A DNA stretch of 30,756 nucleotides from a virus, in IMG/VR virus record IMGVR_UViG_3300047366_000092, positions 1 to 30,756 of that record; one strand, written 5' to 3'. Positions within the stretch are counted from its first letter, which is position 1, and every line of letters starts with the position of its first letter. Positions 5,957 through 12,199 of the stretch are shown one piece after another. The notes under the pieces were generated by a model, which had not been told where the DNA came from, made no database searches, and saw only the letters and a program-made list of their open reading frames with translations. Both the position numbers and the translations under genes were made by a program.

Positions 5957-5959
5957 ATA
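5952..5959 (+). promoter_or_regulatory. T4-type late promoter for gene 32
   Basis: A perfect TATAAATA, the T4 late -10 motif, followed by G. Its internal TAA is the stop codon of gene 33. It lies 63 bases upstream of gene 32. Confidence 0.8.
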
Positions 5960-5963
5960 GTTA

Positions 5964-6016
5964 TACCCTTATGGGTAATTTCATACATTGTTTATATTTA
6001 AGTTTATATTTAAGGA
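5964..6016 (+). promoter_or_regulatory. Probable gp32 autoregulatory leader
   Basis: The leader holds a small hairpin (TACCC 5964-5968, TTAT loop, GGGTA 5973-5977). After it comes a perfect tandem repeat of the 12-mer TTTATATTTAAG (5991-6002 and 6003-6014), whose second copy runs into the ribosome site AAGGA (6012-6016). In T4, gp32 represses its own translation by binding a 5' folded element and then an unstructured A/U-rich stretch over the ribosome site. The same layout here suggests the same control. Binding itself is inferred. Confidence 0.6.
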
Positions 6017-6022
6017 AATATT

Positions 6023-6973
6023 ATGTCTTTTGCAAATCTAAAGTCCAAGTCTATGGACATCTCCAAACTTGTCACTGCCGCTACCGAAGCGTCAGGTCAG
6101 ACAACTAACACCAACAAATACCAAGACGATCGCAAGTGGAAACCAACTGTTGATGAACAGGGTAATGGTTACGCCGTGATTCGTTTTCTTCCTGCTACGG
6201 AAGGTCAAGATCTTCCGTGGGTACGTTACTGGGACCACGCATTCAAAGGCCCAACCGGACAGTGGTACATCGAGCGTTCACTAACGACTCTAGGTCAGAA
6301 CGATCCATTAGGTGAGTTGAACTCACGTCTATGGAACTCCGGTATCGAAGAGGATAAGGAAACTGCACGTCGACAGAAGCGTCGTCTACACTACGTTACT
6401 AACATCCAAGTTATTAATGATCCTTCTAACCCTGCCAACAACGGCAAGACTTTCATCTATGAGTTTGGTAAGAAGATCTTTGATAAGATTATGGATCAGA
6501 TGCAACCAGAATTTCCTGGCGAAGAACCAGTAAACCCATTCGACTTTTGGGCTGGCGCTGACTTCGAACTGAAGATCCGTAATGTTGCGGGATATCGTAA
6601 CTATGATAAGTCAGACTTCAAGTCTCCTTCTGCATACCTAGGTTCAGATGAGACTAAACTTGAAGCGGTGTATAACACACTATATGACTTAAACGAGTTT
6701 GTAGTACCGGACTATCCGAATGCACACGACGCCAAGTGGTTCAAGACTTATGATGAGTTGAAGAACAAGTTGGAGACCGTACTAGGTCTTGCAACTGGTG
6801 TTGGTGCAACTATCAAGAACGAGGCACTTGCGCAGACTGCTGAAGCGGCACCTATGCGTGAGGCGTCAGAACCGACTGTGGTATCTTCTCCTGCTGTTGA
6901 GGCTGCACCTTTGGTTGCAGCGGAAGCGGACGATACACTGTCTTACTTTGCGCAGATGGCTGCGGAGGACTAA
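6023..6973 (+). CDS. 32: gp32, single-stranded DNA-binding protein
   Basis: The 316-residue protein aligns by eye along most of T4 gp32: the core begins at about residue 38 (DDRKWKPTVDEQGNGYAVIRFLP), then HAFKGPTGQWYIER, VTNIQVINDPSNPANNGKTFIYEFGKKIFDKI, and FDFWAGADFELKIRNVAGYRNYDKSDF. It ends in an acidic tail (ADDTLSYFAQMAAED) like the T4 protein-interaction tail. gp32 coats ssDNA in replication, recombination and repair. There is no cysteine in the whole protein, so the His-Cys3 zinc site of T4 gp32 is absent; this region reads RSLTTLGQNDPLGELN instead. It is probably driven by the late promoter at 5952 as well as by read-through, and controlled by its leader. Confidence 0.95.
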   Translation: MSFANLKSKSMDISKLVTAATEASGQTTNTNKYQDDRKWKPTVDEQGNGYAVIRFLPATEGQDLPWVRYWDHAFKGPTGQWYIERSLTTLGQNDPLGELNSRLWNSGIEEDKETARRQKRRLHYVTNIQVINDPSNPANNGKTFIYEFGKKIFDKIMDQMQPEFPGEEPVNPFDFWAGADFELKIRNVAGYRNYDKSDFKSPSAYLGSDETKLEAVYNTLYDLNEFVVPDYPNAHDAKWFKTYDELKNKLETVLGLATGVGATIKNEALAQTAEAAPMREASEPTVVSSPAVEAAPLVAAEADDTLSYFAQMAAED

Positions 6974-6975
6974 AA

Positions 6976-7239
6976 ATGGATACTAATATGATTATTCTAA
7001 TCCTAGCGGGATTAGTCGCATTTGGTCTGATCTACCGATCAGTATCAAGTAAACCGGAAAAGACAACGGGTGGGGGTACTTCCCCTACCACTCCGACTCA
7101 ACCAGATCAGTCTGAGTTGATGTCCTTAACAAAGGCTCAATTGGTTGAAAGGGCTAGTGATCTTGGAGTGTCTGTACCTAAATCTGCCAACAAGGCAAGG
7201 ATCGTACAAACGATTATTAATATGTCCAATCCAAACTAA
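6976..7239 (+). CDS. Membrane-anchored protein with SAP/HeH-like domain
   Basis: This 87-residue product starts two bases after gp32. Residues 5-20 (MIILILAGLVAFGLIY) are a clear membrane segment. Residues 27-47 form a Gly/Ser/Thr/Pro linker. Residues 48-82 (LMSLTKAQLVERASDLGVSVPKSANKARIVQTII) look like a helix-extended loop-helix domain of the SAP/HeH/Rho-N type, which often binds nucleic acid. Such a protein could tether DNA or RNA to the membrane, but the function is inferred. GGAG lies ten bases upstream. A terminator follows directly, so it closes the gp32 operon. Confidence 0.75.
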   Translation: MDTNMIILILAGLVAFGLIYRSVSSKPEKTTGGGTSPTTPTQPDQSELMSLTKAQLVERASDLGVSVPKSANKARIVQTIINMSNPN

Positions 7240-7259
7240 TTGATTGTTTGGTAGTATTT

Positions 7260-7285
7260 GGGAGTCTTCGGACTCCCTTTTTTTT
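7260..7285 (+). terminator. Rho-independent terminator after the gp32 operon
   Basis: GGGAGTC (7260-7266), a TTCG tetraloop, GACTCCC (7271-7277) and eight T. The T run reaches the stop codon of the convergent tape measure gene. There is no matching A run on the left side, so it is directional for the + strand. Confidence 0.95.
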
Positions 7286-8885
7286 ATCTACCAAATGCTA
7301 AAATGTTTGGATCTGCACCGTCAGTTGAAGTGACTCCGGTATGTACATGAGTTTCACCCCCGCCTCCACCTGAAGTGTTGGTTGAATTGTTACTGTTATC
7401 CTGTATAATTATTGGATTGTCGCTTGTTTTATTATTCTCTTTTACTGCTTTATCCAATTCTGATCCAGTCATAGGTTTCACTGCGGCCGCATCTCCCTTC
7501 AGTATCGTTTCTCCCTTCAGTATATAATCAAACCCCTTGGCGTTTTCCGACCCAGCTGCAAGTAATGCTAAATTTTTAGGAGCAAGTGTCTCTAAAACTC
7601 TTGCTATTATATCTCCCAACCATTCCCTCAGATCTTTAAATGGTTTATTAATAGCAGTAAAGATACCTACAATTCCCTCGATGAAATCTCCAGATATTAA
7701 TTTTTTAAATCCACCGATGAGATCTCCAAATATATCACTTGCATAGGTACCTATACTTTCAATTACACCAAATAATTTTTCGGATAATACCAAGTACATA
7801 TCACTAAAACTAAAAGAGGAGAGATATTCTTGAATTCCTTCGAACCCAAGTTTTCCAGAAATCCATCCAATTGCGCCCTTAACCATATCCAATAGATCAG
7901 TAACAAAAAATGTAAACAAGTCGTCAACTAAATTTTTAAATGTGTCAAATATTCCAGATCCGCTTTTTATGCTATCGAATACTGACTTAACCGACACTAT
8001 AATTCCTGCGATAGGATAAAATAATCTACCGGCAAGACCAGCAAAGGTTTTAAAAATACCGGAGAATTTCGACAGATATCCACCAACAGACTTAAATGTT
8101 TTTGTAATACTTTCAATAATTTTTCCTATAGGTCCTTTACCTTTACCCCCAAATAAGTCCTTCATAAATTGCAAGGCTTTACCTAATCTACCGTCTGGAT
8201 TAATAGTGAATGCATTTTTTAAAGTTTTACCTACACTAGAACCTATCTCCTTTATCCTAGTTCCAAGATTTTTTATCCCCTCAACGAAACTAATGAAAAG
8301 TCCTTGTACGGGACCTAGACGATTGGCTATGCCGCCCAGTAACTTTGTAACAGGGGTTAGATATGCCATGAAGGAACCGAAGGCAGCGCCGAGAGATGCG
8401 GCTAAGAGACCACCAATAAGTCCTACGGATCTTAACATTTCTCCTATTCTAAGACCTTCCTTTTTTGGCTCCGACTCATTCTTATCATCCTTTTTAGACT
8501 CTGAAAGAGCACGGATGGCATCTAACAAATCATTCTGCCATTGTTGTTGCTCTCTCCGTTCTTCTAAAGAATCTCCTGTGGCGACAGGGTCTGGTCGAAT
8601 CGGACCTACGAATGACGGATCTGGAGCTCTTTCAACGACTAAAGAATCTTTTTCAACAGAAACGCCCTTTTGCAGTTTGCGTCTAATGTAACCAAGATGA
8701 CCAAACATTTGACTAAGGATATTTTCGCTACGACCAGTACGCATGACAACGTCTTCCATAACAGCTATCAATCTGTCAGAATTATCAATATTCAATCTGT
8801 TCTGGTCGTATTGTCCCGATCTAACAGATGCCATTTTTTGGTCAACTGATTTTAAGTTGTCGGACACTTCTTTGAGAGTAGACAT
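7284..8885 (-). CDS. Putative tail tape measure protein (gp29-like)
   Basis: The 533-residue protein has a helical charged N-terminus (residues 1-75), a Pro/Glu/Lys-rich linker (85-145), then a long Gly/Ser/Phe/Leu/Lys-rich helical body. Hydrophobic stretches occur at about 153-176 and 280-305. It ends in a low-complexity tail (Asn/Ser/Thr then GGGGG, THVHTG). This layout is typical of tape measure proteins, and the length is close to T4 gp29 (590). Its position directly after the frameshifted tail-chaperone gene and downstream of a tail-tube gene is the classic tape measure position. I infer a role in setting tail length and channel formation. Sequence identity to gp29 is not obvious by eye. 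AAGGA at 8896-8892 is its ribosome site. Confidence 0.7.
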   Translation of the reverse strand: MSTLKEVSDNLKSVDQKMASVRSGQYDQNRLNIDNSDRLIAVMEDVVMRTGRSENILSQMFGHLGYIRRKLQKGVSVEKDSLVVERAPDPSFVGPIRPDPVATGDSLEERREQQQWQNDLLDAIRALSESKKDDKNESEPKKEGLRIGEMLRSVGLIGGLLAASLGAAFGSFMAYLTPVTKLLGGIANRLGPVQGLFISFVEGIKNLGTRIKEIGSSVGKTLKNAFTINPDGRLGKALQFMKDLFGGKGKGPIGKIIESITKTFKSVGGYLSKFSGIFKTFAGLAGRLFYPIAGIIVSVKSVFDSIKSGSGIFDTFKNLVDDLFTFFVTDLLDMVKGAIGWISGKLGFEGIQEYLSSFSFSDMYLVLSEKLFGVIESIGTYASDIFGDLIGGFKKLISGDFIEGIVGIFTAINKPFKDLREWLGDIIARVLETLAPKNLALLAAGSENAKGFDYILKGETILKGDAAAVKPMTGSELDKAVKENNKTSDNPIIIQDNSNNSTNTSGGGGGETHVHTGVTSTDGADPNILAFGR

Positions 8886-8888
8886 TTA

Positions 8889-9775
8889 TTATCCTTGTTG
8901 TTTCGCCCTTTCGTTTTTCTCTTTGATGTCTTCTATCAACATCATTAAGTAGATCTCTCTCTCCCACGGAATCATTGTTTCGACCTCTTCCAGTGAGTAA
9001 TTAAAGTTGTTAAGAAGCTGGAAGTTAACTTGATAGTAATTTGTCAAGTTATCATGAGAGAGATTTACTAAAAAAAATCATCCATCCCCTTTAGTGTTCT
9101 TTCATTCGCATGGCCACAAGACGTACATTCAAATTTAACATCTTGTGTTACGCTAGGAACCGAATTGATAAATTCAGATACTTTCGCAAACTGATCTGAA
9201 GTCATAGAGTCAATGAATTCTGACACGTCTTCTTTTGACTGATCATTCATAGAGATTCGCTCTTCGTCTGTCAACACTGCTTCCATACAAACGACTAATA
9301 ACTCCCATAGACCCTCTGTCGTTGTTTCGGTAGACAACAATGAATCATTGTTCAAGAACTCTTCATATGATGGATAACGCATCTGTATAGAAACACTATC
9401 AGTAATTTCGATCAGATTATTTGTTGTCTCCCCACTCATCTTAATGTCATCAAGCTCAACCGAAACCTTATTTGCTTCACCGCATTCACTACATGATACC
9501 TGAATATCTGCGGATTCGCCTACCGACTTGGCACGAATTTTTGTAAATAGATAGTCTACATCGAATGTAGTCAATGTACCTTCCAAAGGTTCTTCAACAC
9601 AAGCGTCGATAGTTCGCAATATCGCACGTACCATATCTTTGCGCTCTTGTGTTTCATATGCAATCAGGAGGTTTTTCTGTTCCTTTACTAGGAAAGGTCT
9701 AAATGTAGTCTTCTGTCCTGTAGACGGTACTTCAATGCTATAACTTGGGTTTTCATTCAGTTTTGGTAATGCCAT
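8889..9775 (-). CDS. Predicted -1 frameshift fusion: gp26-like chaperone plus 60-residue extension
   Basis: If ribosomes slip back one base on T-TTT-TTT (9077-9071), reading continues without a stop as LVNLSHDNLTNYYQV and ends at TAA 8891-8889, adding 60 residues (total about 295). The extension contains NYSLEEVETMIPWEREIYLM and a charged helix ending KQQG, a short helical domain like the T domain of lambda gpGT. The extension frame has no ATG before its 33rd codon and no ribosome site, so independent expression of the whole segment is unlikely. The position before the tape measure gene is exactly where such chaperone frameshifts occur. The shift itself is inferred; transcriptional slippage on eight T would give related products. 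Confidence 0.7.
9068..9775 (-). CDS. 26: gp26-like baseplate hub / tail assembly chaperone
   Basis: The unshifted product has 235 residues. It matches the T4 gp26-type baseplate family: an N-terminal beta segment (YSIEVPSTGQKTTFRPFLVKEQKNLL), a helical middle, and two Cys pairs, C95/C98 (CSEC) and C217/C220 (CTSC), that would form a zinc ribbon. In T4, gp26 is needed to build the hub but is not a prominent part of the virion, consistent with a chaperone. The reading frame ends GAT-TTT-TTT-TAG, on a slippery run that can shift ribosomes into an extension (next entry). It lies between a tail-tube gene and the tape measure gene. The ribosome site is AGGAT at about ten bases upstream. Confidence 0.8.
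   Translation of the reverse strand: MALPKLNENPSYSIEVPSTGQKTTFRPFLVKEQKNLLIAYETQERKDMVRAILRTIDACVEEPLEGTLTTFDVDYLFTKIRAKSVGESADIQVSCSECGEANKVSVELDDIKMSGETTNNLIEITDSVSIQMRYPSYEEFLNNDSLLSTETTTEGLWELLVVCMEAVLTDEERISMNDQSKEDVSEFIDSMTSDQFAKVSEFINSVPSVTQDVKFECTSCGHANERTLKGMDDFF
9071..9077 (-). promoter_or_regulatory. Slippery site for -1 frameshifting (T TTT TTT)
   Basis: On the minus strand the heptamer is in the correct register (third base of GAT, then TTT, TTT) and is followed at once by TAG and TAA in the zero frame. An 8-bp hairpin, TAACTTGA (9051-9044) with TCAAGTTA (9033-9026), begins 19 bases downstream and might stimulate the shift, although the spacing is longer than usual. Confidence 0.7.
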
Positions 9776-9795
9776 GATTTATCCTATAATGTATA

Positions 9796-10416
9796 TTAAA
9801 TTAATCCACCTAGATTTATATTGATACTAGGATCAAACAACTCTCTTTCATCCTTGATTACTTCATAGTCGGTATATGAAAGTTGTACAGTACACTCGAC
9901 CAATTGACCGTCATTAGACAGTGGGATTGCTGCAATAGATGTTGGAAACGCCTCTATTAGTTTTACACTGTATATAGACTTATTTCCCACATCTAGATTT
10001 ATATCAAATGGACCTATATCGAATCCAAATCTTGCTAAAGGTTTTTGTAGTTGGCGAATGTTGACATCAAAGGTGTAGTTGTTCTTATAGTTAACCTCAC
10101 CTCTTTTTATGTCGGTGTATATTAACTTGGTCCATTCATCAAAGTATCTACGGACACCATAGTCATTCAGCACATAGAAAGTCATCGTGACATCCTCTAC
10201 ACCAAATCCATTCACCACCTTCTCTTGAAATATACCGACTGTCCTATCCAGGCTCATCATTTGACGGCCAGGCAGACTTACCTCTTTACATAAGACATTA
10301 AGTGTGTCCGATGAGGTATTCTTATCCAAGGTAGGTAGATTGACCGCGAACTGGTTCGCCATTGCGATACCATTCTTTGCTATCAGTTTACTTTTTAACT
10401 CTTCTATTCCTGCCAT
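9796..10416 (-). CDS. Tail tube family protein (gp19/gp54-like)
   Basis: The 206-residue protein has the beta-rich pattern of the T4 gp19/gp54 tail-tube family. Features are an N-terminal helix, VLCKEVSLPGRQM, a strand pair ending VTMTFYVLNDY, the helix VRRYFDEWTKLIY, and a C-terminal strand pair YSVKLIEAFPTSIAAIPLSND then CTVQLSYTDYEVI. It is longer than gp19 (163) and shorter than gp54 (320). It could be the main tube protein or the baseplate-tube junction protein; I cannot decide. Its place before the chaperone and tape measure genes favours a tube role. The start lies two bases after the upstream stop. Confidence 0.7.
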   Translation of the reverse strand: MAGIEELKSKLIAKNGIAMANQFAVNLPTLDKNTSSDTLNVLCKEVSLPGRQMMSLDRTVGIFQEKVVNGFGVEDVTMTFYVLNDYGVRRYFDEWTKLIYTDIKRGEVNYKNNYTFDVNIRQLQKPLARFGFDIGPFDINLDVGNKSIYSVKLIEAFPTSIAAIPLSNDGQLVECTVQLSYTDYEVIKDERELFDPSININLGGLI

Positions 10417-10418
10417 TT

Positions 10419-11009
10419 CTATTCGCCTATCATCTGTTTAGAGTCGTAGTAGACCTTCTTAGAGTTTGCCTTACGGAAGTCTGCGGTCGGTAGGAATGTA
10501 GCGATCTCCCACTCTGGTGCAGGTACCATTGCGAACTTACTTTGTACGTGTTCATTCAAATAATGTTTGAAGCACGGTTTAAAGTACTTCAACTTACTTG
10601 TCTTGACCAACAACTCATACGACATCTTGAATCGAGTAGAACTGTTGAACTTAGTATTCGTGGTGATATCCATCAACGCATCCAACATCTTCGCACGTAG
10701 GATAGGTGGAAGGTAGTGTAGGTTCAACCCATAGAACCCACCTTCTGCCGGACCTACTACGACGACTAATGGAAATGTGTCATAGTACGGTAATGTATCT
10801 TTATGTTTCGGATCGTAGAAAAACATGTACATACTACCAACGATTTCTTGACCCGTTTGCTTCAACGGATCTTCTTTCATCAAGGCCTCGCGCTTGATAC
10901 TGCGCATATTCTTGATCTTCTTACGAAACCATTCTCGCGATTCTTTGGTACGAGGAGTAATACCCGCACGGAACGCTTGTAGTTCTAATCGTTGAAATAT
11001 GTTAGACAT
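10419..11009 (-). CDS. Conserved T4-like virion protein, possibly gp2 (DNA end protector)-like
   Basis: The 196-residue protein is basic at its N-terminus (TPRTKESREWFRKKIKNM) and has the motif series YMFFYDPKHKDTLPYYDTFPL, GFYGLNLHYLPP and FKPCFKHYLNEHVQSKF. I recognise this as a conserved T4-like family. My recollection is that homologues in marine phages are annotated as DNA end protector (gp2) or as structural proteins, and adjacency to gene 4 fits gp2. I am not sure of the function. It has its own late promoter at 11044-11037 and begins a four-gene late operon with tube, chaperone and tape measure genes. Confidence 0.6.
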   Translation of the reverse strand: MSNIFQRLELQAFRAGITPRTKESREWFRKKIKNMRSIKREALMKEDPLKQTGQEIVGSMYMFFYDPKHKDTLPYYDTFPLVVVVGPAEGGFYGLNLHYLPPILRAKMLDALMDITTNTKFNSSTRFKMSYELLVKTSKLKYFKPCFKHYLNEHVQSKFAMVPAPEWEIATFLPTADFRKANSKKVYYDSKQMIGE

Positions 11010-11036
11010 GTCGCTACCGTAAAAAATTCGTACTTC

Positions 11037-11044
11037 TATTTATA
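11037..11044 (-). promoter_or_regulatory. T4-type late promoter, minus strand
   Basis: TATAAATA read leftward from 11044, followed by G. Its internal TAA is the stop codon of the gp4 gene. It lies 28 bases ahead of the start at 11009. Confidence 0.75.
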
Positions 11045-11558
11045 CCGATTTTTTCTTCTTTCTGAACGGCGGTAGTTTCTTTAGTGGTTTTTTAGTACGC
11101 ATACGTTGGGTAGACTTGGGCATGATACCCATTGCGGTGAGTTCGTTCTCTGTCCATATCTCAAAGTGATACCCTCTATCCTTTGCGTATTCGGATGCTG
11201 CCTTCCACTTGGATTGGTTCTTGACGTACGTCATACCCTCGTTCAATAGAGTGTGACGGGACTTTCCCTGCTTGCGTTCAGGACGTAGGGTCTGCTTATG
11301 GGGTTTGACCTCGACCAGTACAACACGTCCAGACTTGTACTTGATAACGAAGTCCATGAAGTATCGATGCGGCTTCTTATCAGTCTCACAGATGTAGGGG
11401 ATTACCAACTCTTCGGACATCCATTGTACCACGTCCAGACTGTCATCACACCATTTCATAACGTGTCGTTCCCACCCCGAACGGTAGACGACATTGTCCA
11501 CGTCCCCAGCATACTTCTCTGGGTTCTTTGGTTTGAACCGTCCTTTATATGTCTTCAC
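11040..11558 (-). CDS. 4: gp4 head completion protein
   Basis: The 172-residue protein aligns by eye with T4 gp4 (150 residues): GRFKPKNPEKYAGD, VVYRSGWERHVMKWCDD, VIPYICETDKKPHRYFMDF, VEVKPHKQT, and SKWKAASEYAKDRGYHFEIWTENEL. gp4 is required to complete DNA-filled heads so that tails can attach. E30, D69 and E83-V-K85 form a PD-(D/E)xK nuclease-like pattern as in TnsA-type enzymes. Whether it cuts DNA is unknown. The C-terminal tail is unusually basic (FRKKKKSV). Its start lies inside the methyltransferase gene (14-base overlap), so the two are co-transcribed from the late promoter at 12182. Confidence 0.9.
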   Translation of the reverse strand: MKTYKGRFKPKNPEKYAGDVDNVVYRSGWERHVMKWCDDSLDVVQWMSEELVIPYICETDKKPHRYFMDFVIKYKSGRVVLVEVKPHKQTLRPERKQGKSRHTLLNEGMTYVKNQSKWKAASEYAKDRGYHFEIWTENELTAMGIMPKSTQRMRTKKPLKKLPPFRKKKKSV

Positions 11559-12147
11559 GTTTTAATAACACCATGTGGTTCATACGATCGGTAGCAGGGT
11601 ACGTGAACTCACGTTCTATTTCGTATGGAAAGTCTGATTTGGATAGAAAATGTTGTACCAATCTTTTTGGATTAGGTGAGTCTATCTTCTCATCCATTGA
11701 CAGTCGGCCGACGTAGTCGTCGAATAGAATGTACTTGGGGTGTGATTGTTGACATAGGTTCAAGTCCCGTGACATACCATCGATGCTGTGATCGCCATCA
11801 ATGAATATCATATCATAGTGGGACACCTTAGATGGGTCGAGATCGTGTGAACTCATGTGAGTGAACTCGAACCTATCGGGGTACATATCAATGAGTTTAT
11901 TAGCGTTGACCGCTGTATGGTCGTATTGGCATATATCAATCGAATGATATTTAAGCGAGGTGTCGGTGTTTAGAAAAACGTATGCGCTGTGTCCGTAGTT
12001 GAATCCTATCTCCAAGATGTTTTTGGAACGAGTCATCTTCAATATTACATATACCATTCGGCAGGTCATGTCGTTTGGTATAACATGACCTTCTTCATAA
12101 GGCGGCCATCCATCGGTAAGGAATTTGGTATCGTTTACTAAGTTCAT
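11545..12147 (-). CDS. SAM-dependent class I methyltransferase
   Basis: The 200-residue protein has a Rossmann methyltransferase core: motif I ILEIGFNYGHSAY (residues 44-56), acidic ribose-binding D71 after a strand (YHSIDIC), and the post-motif strand MIFIDGDHSIDG (113-124), followed by ILFDDY. This is the pattern of the Methyltransf_24-type family, whose members act on diverse small molecules, sugars and proteins. The substrate cannot be told. It overlaps gp4 and is transcribed from a late promoter, so it is made with virion proteins and not with DNA-modification genes. Modification of a virion protein or glycan is possible but unproven. Confidence 0.8.
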   Translation of the reverse strand: MNLVNDTKFLTDGWPPYEEGHVIPNDMTCRMVYVILKMTRSKNILEIGFNYGHSAYVFLNTDTSLKYHSIDICQYDHTAVNANKLIDMYPDRFEFTHMSSHDLDPSKVSHYDMIFIDGDHSIDGMSRDLNLCQQSHPKYILFDDYVGRLSMDEKIDSPNPKRLVQHFLSKSDFPYEIEREFTYPATDRMNHMVLLKREDI

Positions 12148-12157
12148 TGTTTTTATG

Positions 12158-12165
12158 TATAAATA
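12158..12165 (+). promoter_or_regulatory. T4-type late promoter for the gp48 operon
   Basis: Perfect TATAAATA followed by G, 34 bases ahead of the gp48 start. It faces the opposite-strand late promoter nine bases to its right. Confidence 0.8.
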
Positions 12166-12174
12166 GTCAAACAG

Positions 12175-12182
12175 TATTTATA
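12175..12182 (-). promoter_or_regulatory. T4-type late promoter for the methyltransferase-gp4 operon
   Basis: TATAAATA read leftward from 12182, about 27 bases ahead of the methyltransferase start at 12147. With the box at 12158-12165 it forms a perfect 8-bp inverted repeat. Confidence 0.8.
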
Positions 12183-12199
12183 AACATAGGTTCACCCTC

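Noticed and set aside
8206-8691. Plus-strand open frame of 161 codons opposite the tape measure gene.
   Set aside because: It is antisense to a well-supported gene, has no promoter or ribosome site, and its composition is the reverse of the tape measure's.
9053-9055. ATG on the minus strand just after the gp26-like stop, as a separate start for the extension.
   Set aside because: It is in another frame and stops after three codons (ATG-ATA-ACT-TGA).
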